Under the pieces are notes generated by a model that saw nothing but the letters and a program-made list of their open reading frames with translations, searched no databases and had not been told where the DNA came from. Positions 32,504-41,244 of a DNA stretch of 64,000 nucleotides are shown here, one piece after another. The translations under genes and the position numbers were made by a program. The stretch comes from Bacteroidota bacterium (GTDB lineage Bacteria > Bacteroidota > Bacteroidia > Chitinophagales > BACL12): contig JAKQVC010000223.1 in assembly GCA_029571985.1 (NCBI GenBank), positions 1 through 64,000 on the forward strand, given 5' to 3'. Positions within the stretch are counted from its first letter, which is position 1. The number at the start of each line of letters is the position of its first letter.

Positions 32504-33496
32504 ATGACCCAACAACAGCAAAATATCCGTCTTCAATATGCTGTTGTCAGTATAGCGCTTGTGCTGTTGGTTATCAAGTTTACCGCTTACTTTATCACTT
32601 CTTCAAATGCGATTTTAACGGATGCACTGGAAAGCATAGTGAATGTAGTGGCAGGGTCATTTGGCTTATATAGCCTGATTCTGGCGAGTAAACCACGCGA
32701 TAACTCACATCCTTATGGCCATGGAAAAATAGAATTTATTTCTGCCAGTATTGAAGGCAGTATGATTTTTATTGCAGGCACTATCATTATTGGCAAATCT
32801 ATTTACAACCTGCTCATACCGCACGAAGTTCAGCACATTGAAAGTGGTATTATACTGGTCACCATTGCCGGTATTGTGAACTTCGGATTGGGTGTATTGA
32901 TGGAAAAGCGCGGTAAAAAAGCAAAAAGTCTCACCCTGATTGCAGGTGGTAAACACTTGCAAAGCGATGGCTGGAGCACTTTAGGTTTATTGGTGGGATT
33001 GGCCTTGTTATTGATCTTTAAATACATATGGATTGATAGTATTGTCGCTATTATTTTTGGCGCCTATATTTGTTTAGAAGGCTACCGCATTTTGCGCAAA
33101 AGCATAGCCGGAATTATGGATGAAGCCGATACGGATTTATTGGCATCTTCCATTCGGATTCTGGAAGAAAACCGGCAACAAAATTGGGTGGATGTGCACA
33201 ATCTCCGTGTTATTAAATACGGCTCAAATTTGCATTTCGATTGTCACCTGACCGTTCCATATTATTTTTCCATCCGCGAAGGTCATGACGAAATCGAAAA
33301 GATGGAATCCATCATTAATGCACATCATGAAAGTAACGACGAGTGGTTTGTTCATGCCGATGCCTGCGTGCCTCCGGCGATGTGTAAAATCTGTATGAAA
33401 TCAGACTGCGAGCGCAGAGAAGCTGCATTTGTTCAGAAAATCAGCTGGCAACTGGATAATGTTATCAGAAATCAGAAACACAATTTACCTGATTAA
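32504..33496 (+). CDS. cation diffusion facilitator with Cys-rich tail
   Basis: This 330-residue CDF protein has six membrane helices in its first 210 residues. It has the metal-site segments ILTDALESIVNVVAG and SHPYGHGKIEF on helix 2 and its loop, and GKHLQSDGWSTLG on helix 5 (HxxxD). A cytoplasmic domain follows. The C-terminus adds HADACVPPAMCKICMKSDC, a His- and Cys-rich segment that could bind zinc or copper and is not part of the basic family. Export of Zn, Fe or Mn is likely. The stop overlaps that of the convergent gene by four bases. Confidence 0.9.
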   Translation: MTQQQQNIRLQYAVVSIALVLLVIKFTAYFITSSNAILTDALESIVNVVAGSFGLYSLILASKPRDNSHPYGHGKIEFISASIEGSMIFIAGTIIIGKSIYNLLIPHEVQHIESGIILVTIAGIVNFGLGVLMEKRGKKAKSLTLIAGGKHLQSDGWSTLGLLVGLALLLIFKYIWIDSIVAIIFGAYICLEGYRILRKSIAGIMDEADTDLLASSIRILEENRQQNWVDVHNLRVIKYGSNLHFDCHLTVPYYFSIREGHDEIEKMESIINAHHESNDEWFVHADACVPPAMCKICMKSDCERREAAFVQKISWQLDNVIRNQKHNLPD

Positions 33497-34182
33497 TGTT
33501 CCGCTTCGTTATTATGCATGAGCAGTCCGCTCACGATTAAATACTGCGCGATGATGTACGTAATCATAATCAGCAAGCCTGCCATTTGAACGGGTTTATA
33601 AAACATATTCCAGGCAATCAGACTATCGGAAATAATAAATAAAACGGCGCCAATAAATACAAACCAGAAGCTGTAGGAAAATGTTTTGCCAAAACGCAAC
33701 AAAGCAGAAATACCCATCACCGTAATCACACAACCATATACGATCACCGGCACTTGCATATCGCCCAGGGAGGGCATTAATGTGTTTAATAACCAGGCTG
33801 CGTAAATACCAAAAGGAATGGCTAACAACAAAAGAATCAACTGACTCTTACCGGGATTACGCAAGGTGAAGAAACTCAAGATATAGGCGATATGAGCCAA
33901 TAAAAAGGAACCAAGTCCTAATAAGAAATACAACTCATTGCGTTGGGTATATATCAGAAAAATATCTCCCAGCCAGGATAAAAAAACAGCAGCCAGTATA
34001 ATCCGTTTTCCTTTTGCGCCGCTTGCCATTTGGGTGATGACGTACATAGCCAATGGTGGCATGAGCAAATATTTGGTGACATCATGCGCCGGCACATAAT
34101 CTAAGACAATGCTCAATAATTGAATAATACCCATCAGAAGGTATAATTGTATCCAACTGATGCTTCTCTTAGATGGCTCCAT
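33493..34182 (-). CDS. YhhN/TMEM86-like protein (lysoplasmalogenase family)
   Basis: This 229-residue protein has about eight membrane helices. The family blocks are KYLLMPPLAMYVITQM and VFLSWLGDIFLIY, with the conserved Asp, and the later FIISDSLIAWNMFYKP. Animal relatives (TMEM86) hydrolyse the vinyl-ether bond of lysoplasmalogens; bacterial ones are less studied. The ATG at 34182 lies 14 bases inside the end of the upstream AGMO-like gene, so the two are translated together. That pairing supports a role in ether lipids. Confidence 0.8.
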   Translation of the reverse strand: MEPSKRSISWIQLYLLMGIIQLLSIVLDYVPAHDVTKYLLMPPLAMYVITQMASGAKGKRIILAAVFLSWLGDIFLIYTQRNELYFLLGLGSFLLAHIAYILSFFTLRNPGKSQLILLLLAIPFGIYAAWLLNTLMPSLGDMQVPVIVYGCVITVMGISALLRFGKTFSYSFWFVFIGAVLFIISDSLIAWNMFYKPVQMAGLLIMITYIIAQYLIVSGLLMHNNEAEH

Positions 34183-35416
34183 GTATGTCTTGTTTCTTAT
34201 TATAATGCACAAACAATAACCAACTGAGCAAGGCGTATAAAATCACGGCAATAGTCATCCCTAACCATTCCGGTTTAAGTGCATCATCGCCGCGCAGAAT
34301 CAAATAGGCTGAAACCGTTAATAAAAGCCTGAACATTTCTATAGCGGCAGCCCGTTTATGGCCTTCCAATATGAGCCCGATAGCAGTAATCGCAATCAAA
34401 ATATAGGCGAGCAAAATAAGCTGAACGGCGGAGGACATCGTATCAAAAGAAAATAAAAAATAACTGGTAATCGCCAGTACACATACGAATTGCACAAACA
34501 CGTAATAATTTAATTGCACGGAAATATGCGTATCATATTTCTTCTGCTCAGTCGGCTTGATTTCCGGTGGTAATTGCGGGCCACCAAGCGTTTGGGGCAT
34601 CCATCCCGGAGGCAGTATCAGCAGTTTGATTTTGTCCTTCCATGTTGGCATACGACGCAAATCCATCCACAAATCCTTCCAAAAATCCAATTGCACACGC
34701 AGCGGGTTCCATGTGCGCAGTGGTTTGGTTATGCCATACACCACTTCTTCCTCTTCCGCTTGAAATGTTCCGAATAACCGATCCCATATGATTAAAGTAC
34801 CGCCGTGATTCCGGTCAATGTATTTTGGATTTCTGCCGTGATGTACGCGGTGATGCGAGGGTGTATTTAAAACAAATTCAAGTGGTGCCGGAAGCCTGTT
34901 GATCGTTTTTGTATGAATCCAGAATTGATACAAAGTTTGAAATTGACTCACTACAATAAACATCACGGGATTAAATCCAATAAAAGCAAGCGGCAAATAA
35001 AAAAGAAATGAGCCGAACTTTTGAAAAGCCCCCTGCCGGAGTGCAACACTTAAATTGTATTCTTCACTTTGATGGTGCACGACATGTCCGCCCCACAACA
35101 CGTTTATTTCATGTGCCAATCTATGAAACCAGTAATAGAAAAAATCGACGCCAATGAATAAAATCACCCACATCACCGGTGTGGCTGGCATTTCAAATAA
35201 TCGCCAATGGTCAAACAACCAGGCATAAGCCCCCACAACAAATGTTTTCAGAAAGGCGCCTGTAACCTGCTCAGTAATACCCGCCTGAATATTCGACAAG
35301 GCATCATTCAGGCGATAATAGCCGGTATTTTTAAGCTTATCTATCAAAATTTCAACACCGATTAACAGGAAGAAAACCGGAATGGAATACACGATATAAT
35401 TAACAGCTTCGGGCAT
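34169..35416 (-). CDS. alkylglycerol monooxygenase-like di-iron membrane protein
   Basis: This 415-residue protein belongs to the fatty acid hydroxylase superfamily and resembles alkylglycerol monooxygenase (AGMO/TMEM195). The His clusters are in order: HRLAHE, HVVHHQSEEYN, then HTK, and HHRVHHGRNP followed by YIDRNHGGTLIIWDRLFGTF, the last a block typical of the AGMO branch. Four membrane helices precede and accompany the core, and a C-terminal set of four more helices follows after about residue 290. The ATG at 35416 follows a TACATTTG element. AGMO cleaves alkyl ether bonds using pterin and oxygen; the bacterial substrate is inferred. Confidence 0.8.
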   Translation of the reverse strand: MPEAVNYIVYSIPVFFLLIGVEILIDKLKNTGYYRLNDALSNIQAGITEQVTGAFLKTFVVGAYAWLFDHWRLFEMPATPVMWVILFIGVDFFYYWFHRLAHEINVLWGGHVVHHQSEEYNLSVALRQGAFQKFGSFLFYLPLAFIGFNPVMFIVVSQFQTLYQFWIHTKTINRLPAPLEFVLNTPSHHRVHHGRNPKYIDRNHGGTLIIWDRLFGTFQAEEEEVVYGITKPLRTWNPLRVQLDFWKDLWMDLRRMPTWKDKIKLLILPPGWMPQTLGGPQLPPEIKPTEQKKYDTHISVQLNYYVFVQFVCVLAITSYFLFSFDTMSSAVQLILLAYILIAITAIGLILEGHKRAAAIEMFRLLLTVSAYLILRGDDALKPEWLGMTIAVILYALLSWLLFVHYNKKQDIHGAI

Positions 35417-35497
35417 AGTTTCAATATGAGTCAAATGTAAGTTTTTTCATCCAAACACATGAAACACCACTTTCAATTAAATAGCAGCATAAAATCC

Positions 35498-35505
35498 TAT
35501 CTTTA
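35498..35505 (+). promoter_or_regulatory. promoter element of the gamma-glutamyltransferase gene
   Basis: TATCTTTA ends four bases before the ATG at 35510 and decides that start over the ATG at 35459. Confidence 0.45.
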
Positions 35506-35509
35506 TACC

Positions 35510-37228
35510 ATGCGATATTTAATCATCCTAATCGTGTTGAGCATAGGTTGCAGGGGCGCCGAAACGGAAGCGCGTCCTTCAACTGCTAACCAATCGACAT
35601 ACACCTTAGATAATCGGGAACATGGCGTATTAGGCGATTCTGCAATGGTTGTTACCGCCCATCCCGCTGCTTCTTTAGTGGGTGAGTCCATCTTGCGCGC
35701 CGGCGGAAATGCAATTGATGCAGCCGTCGCAGTCCAATTTGCGCTTGCCGTGGTGTATCCGAATGCCGGAAATTTGGGTGGAGGTGGATTTATGGTCCTG
35801 CGACTAGCCGATGGCACTTCAAATACACTCGATTTTCGCGAAAAGGCGCCTTCCGGAGCATCTCGCGATATGTTTCTGAATAGCAATGGTGAAGTAAGTC
35901 GCGAAAAAATTGAATCATCTCATCTGGCAGCCGGCGTTCCGGGAAGCGTGGAAGGTATGTGGCAGGCACATCAAAAATATGGCAGCATGCCCTGGAAAGA
36001 TTTAGTGCAACCTGCTATCGACCTCGCAACTAAAGGCTTTACAATAACGCAAAATCAAGCTGAAGATTTATCTGAATTACAATCCGAATTCAAAAAAAGA
36101 AATCCGGGCAAAAATTATTTTATAAAAACGAAATGGCAGACAGGTGACACATTAAAGCAACCTGATCTTGCACAAACATTAATTGCGGTTCGAGACAATG
36201 GCCGCGCAGGATTTTATGAAGGCGCTATTGCCGAAAAAATTGTTGCAGAAATGCAAAAAAATAAAGGCATCATGACTGCGGATGATTTAAAAAATTACAA
36301 TGCAGTTTGGCGCGCACCGGTACAAGGTACATATCGCGATTATACGGTAATCAGTATGCCGCCTCCAAGTAGTGGTGGTGTGGCGTTATTGCAATTGCTC
36401 AATATGGTAGAAAATTATCCGCTGAAAGATTACGGTTTACATACTGCCGCATCCATGAGCATCATGACAGAAGCCGAAAAACGCGTATATGCCGATCGTG
36501 CTGCATGGCTGGGCGACCCTGATTTCGTGCGCGTTCCGGTAAACGAATTGTTATCGAAACAATATGCGCAAGAAAGAATGTCGGGAGTAGATACAAATAC
36601 CAATACACCTTCGAAACAAATAAAAGCCGGTGTTTTTGATGGTTACGAAAGCGAACAAACAACACATTTCAGCATAGTTGATGCAAAAGGAAATGCAGTT
36701 GCCATTACCACAACACTCAATGATAGTTATGGCAGTAAAATTGTGGTGCAGGGATGCGGATTTATTTTAAATAATGAAATGGACGACTTCAGTGCAAAAC
36801 CCGGAGAGCCAAACATGTACGGACTTCTAGGCGGAGAAGCAAATGCCATTGAACCAAACAAGCGGATGCTGAGTAGTATGACACCAACCATCGTGGTAAA
36901 AGACAATGATTTATTTATGGTGATTGGAACACCCGGTGGCTCTACGATTATTACCAGTGTGTTTCAAAATATTGTCAATGTCATCGATTTCGATATGACG
37001 ATGCAGGAAAGTATTAACGCACCACGCTTTCACCATCAATGGTTGCCGGATCATATTTCAGTTGAAAAAAGTTTTGATGGATTGGTGCTTTCGGCATTGG
37101 AAAAGAAAAATTACACCATCTCCAAAAGAGAAGCCATTGGTCGTGTGGATGGCATTTTAGTACACCCGAATAAATTATTAGAAGGCGGCGCAGATCCGAG
37201 AGGAGATGATGTGGCTGTCGGGTTTTAA
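35510..37228 (+). CDS. ggt: gamma-glutamyltransferase, lipoprotein
   Basis: This 572-residue Ntn-hydrolase breaks gamma-glutamyl bonds such as that of glutathione in the periplasm. The start at 35510 gives a lipoprotein signal, MRYLIILIVLSIGC. The large subunit has ANAIDAAVAVQFALAV and GGGGFMVLRLADG-like blocks. Autoprocessing would occur before the catalytic Thr in SEQTTHFSIVDAKGNAVAIT, followed by the small-subunit SSMTPTIV and GTPGGSTIITSV blocks. The DNRLRE/T9SS gene follows 12 bases later and may be co-transcribed. Confidence 0.95.
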   Translation: MRYLIILIVLSIGCRGAETEARPSTANQSTYTLDNREHGVLGDSAMVVTAHPAASLVGESILRAGGNAIDAAVAVQFALAVVYPNAGNLGGGGFMVLRLADGTSNTLDFREKAPSGASRDMFLNSNGEVSREKIESSHLAAGVPGSVEGMWQAHQKYGSMPWKDLVQPAIDLATKGFTITQNQAEDLSELQSEFKKRNPGKNYFIKTKWQTGDTLKQPDLAQTLIAVRDNGRAGFYEGAIAEKIVAEMQKNKGIMTADDLKNYNAVWRAPVQGTYRDYTVISMPPPSSGGVALLQLLNMVENYPLKDYGLHTAASMSIMTEAEKRVYADRAAWLGDPDFVRVPVNELLSKQYAQERMSGVDTNTNTPSKQIKAGVFDGYESEQTTHFSIVDAKGNAVAITTTLNDSYGSKIVVQGCGFILNNEMDDFSAKPGEPNMYGLLGGEANAIEPNKRMLSSMTPTIVVKDNDLFMVIGTPGGSTIITSVFQNIVNVIDFDMTMQESINAPRFHHQWLPDHISVEKSFDGLVLSALEKKNYTISKREAIGRVDGILVHPNKLLEGGADPRGDDVAVGF

Positions 37229-37240
37229 AATAAATACCTC

Positions 37241-38146
37241 ATGCATAACAGACTGTTCATTTTGCTTTGTTTTGTCGCTTGTACATCTCAGGCACAAATC
37301 ATCACCACGTTTCAACCAAATGCAGCGGAAGGTAAGGATACAAAGGTGTGGAGCATAGAGGATATTGTCAATTTTGGCGACTACACTGAACTTCGAGCTA
37401 TGCAGTGGACTTGGGATGGTGAAGAAGGAACCGAACGATCATTATTGCAATTTAATTTAAACAATATTCCACAAAATGCTGAAGTCTGCTATGCCTATTT
37501 AAGCTTGTTCCGCAACGACTCTACATCTACCCAATTTAATAGTTCCTTGTCAGGTCCCAATGTAACGTTATTATGCCGGGTAATCACACCCTGGGAAGAA
37601 AATTTAGTGACCTGGAATACACAGCCTTCCTATACAATGACTAATCATGTTACTATTCCGGAAAGCACTTTGCCTTTTGAGGATGTTCTTGATATTGACG
37701 TTACAGACTTGGTGCAGGATATGATTAATGACCCGGCAAACAGTTTTGGATTTGAATTATTTTTAGAAACAGAAGAATATTACAGAAGGCGTGTATTTGC
37801 AACAAGCGATAACCCGGATTCGACGCGACATCCAAAGCTGGTTGTGTGCTATACCTTACCGGTTGAAATTGATCAGACAACCTTTGCCACCAACAGGGTA
37901 TATCCAAATCCAATCAGACAAGGAGACTTGCACGTTACTACAAATATCGCATATACCGCTGACGCCTCATTTGCGATTTTCAATAATATGGGTCTGGAGA
38001 TTTGCAAAATTCCGTTAACACAAGGTGCAACTACCAGAGAATACTGTATTCCGTCAGCTTACATCGACGCGCTTCCGACCGGCCAGTATGCCTTGCAAAT
38101 CAGCAACAGCGCCGGTTCGCAAACTACCACGTTCATGAAATTATAA
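37241..38146 (+). CDS. secreted DNRLRE-domain protein with T9SS sorting signal
   Basis: This 301-residue protein has a signal peptide (MHNRLFILLCFVACTSQA). A domain of about 180 residues follows that matches the DNRLRE type (ERSLLQFNLNNIPQNAEVCY, then TPWEENLVTWNTQPS, DIDVTDLVQDMI). The last 85 residues are a type IX secretion C-terminal domain (VYPNPIRQGDLHV, IFNNMGLEI, LPTGQYALQI). It should be exported to the surface or medium. DNRLRE domains are common in surface and carbohydrate-linked proteins; no catalytic site is visible. Confidence 0.85.
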   Translation: MHNRLFILLCFVACTSQAQIITTFQPNAAEGKDTKVWSIEDIVNFGDYTELRAMQWTWDGEEGTERSLLQFNLNNIPQNAEVCYAYLSLFRNDSTSTQFNSSLSGPNVTLLCRVITPWEENLVTWNTQPSYTMTNHVTIPESTLPFEDVLDIDVTDLVQDMINDPANSFGFELFLETEEYYRRRVFATSDNPDSTRHPKLVVCYTLPVEIDQTTFATNRVYPNPIRQGDLHVTTNIAYTADASFAIFNNMGLEICKIPLTQGATTREYCIPSAYIDALPTGQYALQISNSAGSQTTTFMKL

Positions 38147-38149
38147 GAT

Positions 38150-39058
38150 TTATTTACGGGCAATTACCAGGAGCCTGTCGCCATTCCGGTTAAACATCCG
38201 TGTGAATGGATAATTGATGAAATGGATGAGGTATTTAATTTTATACTCAAATCCACCTGTTTTCATATTCAGCTGACCCGGTTTTTTGATGCGGTTTACT
38301 ACCTGTACTTCTCTGAATTCTTTCAGGAACATTTTTTTAATCGTGGAGGGCGTATATTCAAAAACGTGATAAGGTTTATCGTAAAATTTTTTGCGCTTGC
38401 CCATCAGCCTAAATAATGCTGTCGCGATATACGTAGAGAATAAATTAAATGTTGAAGGCACAATTACTATTGCTACGCCATTATCTTTTAGAATGCGATG
38501 CATATTGGTGACCACCTTATCCGGATGAATAAAATGCTCAAACACATCGCCGCCATACACACAATCCCATTTGCCTTCGTGCGCACTCAGGTCGATGGTC
38601 TCAAAATTTCCGCAGAGGGCATCAATATTAAATTTTTCTTTTGCCTTGCTTACCGCCATAGGAGAAAATTCAATGCCCCCTATTTCCAAACCTAAATCGC
38701 GGGCTGCGGATAAAATATGGCCCATGGCAAAGCCAATTTCGAATAGACTTTTCGTATCCGGTTTATAGGCAAGTATATTTTGTTTTACCGTTTGTTTGCG
38801 CAGCTCGGTTGAATTTTTATCCTGACCCTGCTCATACGTCATGTTCAACTTATTCAGTCCGTGCTGTCCGGTTTCAAAATATTCATCGGCATACAGCAAA
38901 CCGAGTTCCTCATCGGTAGGCTTGGGATCCATGGTGATGAGTCCGCAATTTCGACAAGCCGTGAGTATAAACTCCTTGTTATGCCAATGGTAATAATAGG
39001 GCGTTGGCTTAAACGATTTGCTGCCGCAGCACACACACTGCAATCCCGAACTGCTCAT
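38150..39058 (-). CDS. class I SAM methyltransferase with N-terminal zinc ribbon
   Basis: This 302-residue protein starts with a zinc ribbon (CVCCG and CRNCG, about residues 8-37). A Methyltransf_23-type domain follows: LFEIGFAMGHILSAARDLGL, VYGGDVFEHFIHPDKVVTNM and LKDNGVAIVIVPS. Such zinc-ribbon methyltransferases are often tied to sugar or polysaccharide modification. The ATG at 39058 is used, since earlier residues are basic and unlike the family. It is divergent from aspS. Confidence 0.85.
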   Translation of the reverse strand: MSSSGLQCVCCGSKSFKPTPYYYHWHNKEFILTACRNCGLITMDPKPTDEELGLLYADEYFETGQHGLNKLNMTYEQGQDKNSTELRKQTVKQNILAYKPDTKSLFEIGFAMGHILSAARDLGLEIGGIEFSPMAVSKAKEKFNIDALCGNFETIDLSAHEGKWDCVYGGDVFEHFIHPDKVVTNMHRILKDNGVAIVIVPSTFNLFSTYIATALFRLMGKRKKFYDKPYHVFEYTPSTIKKMFLKEFREVQVVNRIKKPGQLNMKTGGFEYKIKYLIHFINYPFTRMFNRNGDRLLVIARK

Positions 39059-39127
39059 GATTGCTGTAAAAATAAGCAAAAGCCTATAAACAGGGCGTTT
39101 TCGCTTTCTTAGCCGATGCCATTTGCG

Positions 39128-39135
39128 TATTTTTG
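39128..39135 (+). promoter_or_regulatory. TAnnTTTG promoter element of aspS
   Basis: TATTTTTG lies 15 bases before the ATG at 39151. Confidence 0.4.
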
Positions 39136-39150
39136 CAGCAAATTTCCAAT

Positions 39151-40920
39151 ATGCAGAGTAACACCTATTATCGTTCACATACCTGTGGTGAGTTGAGAAT
39201 GTCGGATGCCGGCGTTGAAGTGACCCTTTCGGGCTGGGTACACCGCAGTCGCGATTTGGGTGGCATGACCTTTGTGGATCTGCGCGACCGTCACGGTATT
39301 ACACAGTTGGTGTTCAACATGGAAAGTAATGCCGACCTCTGCATGGCTGCCCGCAAACTCGGACGTGAATTTGTCATTCAGGCTATCGGCAAAGTGGCTG
39401 AACGTTCTAATAAAAATGCGCAATTGCCTACCGGCGATGTAGAAATACTTGTGGAGTCATTTACCATCCTCAACGCATCTGAACTTCCACCATTTACTAT
39501 GGATGATGAAACGGATGGTGGTGAAGAATTGCGTATGCGCTATCGCTATCTCGATTTGCGTCGTCCACAAATGCAGCAGCGTTTGATGTTACGTGCTAAT
39601 ATGTTGAAAGCTGTGCGCGAATATCTCGACAACGAAGGCTTTGTAGAAATTGAAACACCTAATCTCATTAAATCAACCCCTGAAGGTGCGCGCGATTTTT
39701 TAGTGCCTTCGCGTTTGCAGCCGGGATTATTTTATGCATTACCCCAATCTCCGCAAATTCTGAAGCAGTTGCTGATGGTGAGCGGCATGGATCGTTACTA
39801 TCAGATAGCGAAATGTTTCCGCGATGAGGATTTACGCGGCGATCGTCAGCCTGAGTTTACACAAATCGACTGCGAAATGAGTTTTGTTCGTCAGGAAGAT
39901 GTGTGGAATATGTTTGAAGGTATGACTAAACATGTTTTCAAAAAAGTAAAAAATATCGAACTGCCTGATTTTAAACGTCTGCCTTATCGTGAAGCCATTA
40001 AATATTATGGCAGTGATAAGCCGGATTTGCGTTTTGATTGCAAAATCAACGACCTGAATGATGTAGTTGCGGGCAGTGAATTTGGTGTTTTCAATAACAT
40101 CATCAACACTAATGGATTAATTGCCGGCATCAATGCGAAAGGATGCAGTGAATATTCGCGCAAGCAGATTGATGAACTGACAGAATTCGTAAAAGCGCCT
40201 CAGCGCGGAGCAGGTGGATTGATTTATATTAAATTCGGACAGGATGGTTCTATTAAATCATCTATGGATAAATTCTTTACTCCTGAACGTCTGCAGGAAA
40301 TTGGTAATGCTTGTGGTGCCGGAAAAGGAGATTTGGTTTTAATTGTTGCGGATAAGGAAAAGAAAACGCGCAAGGTGTTGGGTGAATTGCGTTTGGAAAT
40401 GGCGAAGCGCGAAAATTGGATTGATAAAAATGCCTGGAGTGTTTTCTGGGTGGTAGATATGCCGTTGTTCGAACCGGATGAAGAAACAGGTGAACCTATT
40501 TTTGCGCATCATCCTTTCTGTGCGACACATCCTGATGACGTGGCGTATATGGATTCAGACCCATTACGTGTGCGCGCACAAAGTTATGACCTCGTGATGA
40601 ATGGCAATGAAATTCTGAGTGGCAGTATTCGTATCCACAATAAGGAACAACAGGAAAAAGTATTCAAGATTCTTGGATTCTCTGAAGAAGAAAAAGAACG
40701 TCGCTTTGGCTTTATGGTAAATGCCTTTAAATACGGTGCACCTCCACATGGTGGTTGCGCATTCGGCTTTGATCGTTGGGTGATGCTGATGGCAGGAGGA
40801 GAAACAATACGCGATGTAATCCCATTCCCAAAAAACAACAACGGTCGCGACATGATGATGGATGCTCCCGGAGAAGTAGACAACGACCAGCTAAAAATTG
40901 TTGGGGTGCAGTTGTTGTAA
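39151..40920 (+). CDS. aspS: aspartyl-tRNA synthetase
   Basis: This 589-residue class IIb synthetase has the N-terminal OB fold (LSGWVHRSRDLGGMTFVDLR). Motif 2 lies in the RCFRDEDLRGDR-like segment (KCFRDEDLRGDRQPEFTQID) and motif 3 in FGFDRWVMLM. A bacterial GAD insertion lies at about 290-410. The ATG at 39151 is used; a TTG at 39133 lies in the promoter region. Discrimination between Asp-specific and Asx-charging forms was not attempted. Confidence 0.96.
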   Translation: MQSNTYYRSHTCGELRMSDAGVEVTLSGWVHRSRDLGGMTFVDLRDRHGITQLVFNMESNADLCMAARKLGREFVIQAIGKVAERSNKNAQLPTGDVEILVESFTILNASELPPFTMDDETDGGEELRMRYRYLDLRRPQMQQRLMLRANMLKAVREYLDNEGFVEIETPNLIKSTPEGARDFLVPSRLQPGLFYALPQSPQILKQLLMVSGMDRYYQIAKCFRDEDLRGDRQPEFTQIDCEMSFVRQEDVWNMFEGMTKHVFKKVKNIELPDFKRLPYREAIKYYGSDKPDLRFDCKINDLNDVVAGSEFGVFNNIINTNGLIAGINAKGCSEYSRKQIDELTEFVKAPQRGAGGLIYIKFGQDGSIKSSMDKFFTPERLQEIGNACGAGKGDLVLIVADKEKKTRKVLGELRLEMAKRENWIDKNAWSVFWVVDMPLFEPDEETGEPIFAHHPFCATHPDDVAYMDSDPLRVRAQSYDLVMNGNEILSGSIRIHNKEQQEKVFKILGFSEEEKERRFGFMVNAFKYGAPPHGGCAFGFDRWVMLMAGGETIRDVIPFPKNNNGRDMMMDAPGEVDNDQLKIVGVQLL

Positions 40921-41036
40921 ATTGAATTTCAGCTAAAATTATAGCATGAAGTCGCTGCAGGATTTTTTTTCTTGCAGATTAACATACGATACTTTTGGTG
41001 TGGATTAGATTCCCTTTGTGCATGTGCCTTTTTTTA

Positions 41037-41226
41037 GGCCGGGAAGACTTGAAGTCGGGGAGGAGATGTGTTGGGATTTAGATTCAGGTTGCTTGTCAAT
41101 CTGGAATAATTTGCGAATTAACAATCTTTCGATGCATTAGATCAACAAATTTTAATTCACCTTATATAATAGAGATTTACGCTCAAAATTCAACTTCTAA
41201 CTTACCGTCATCCCGACTTCCCGGCC
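41037..41226. repeat. inverted pair of a GGCCGGGAAGTCGGGATGA-type repeat
   Basis: The gap between aspS and hutH (40921-41244) holds no gene. GGCCGGGAAG plus an 8-base insert plus TCGGGG (41037-41060) is the inverse of TCATCCCGACTTCCCGGCC (41208-41226). The sequence between them is AT-rich and otherwise featureless. Confidence 0.6.
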
Positions 41227-41244
41227 TCGAAACACCAACTAAAC

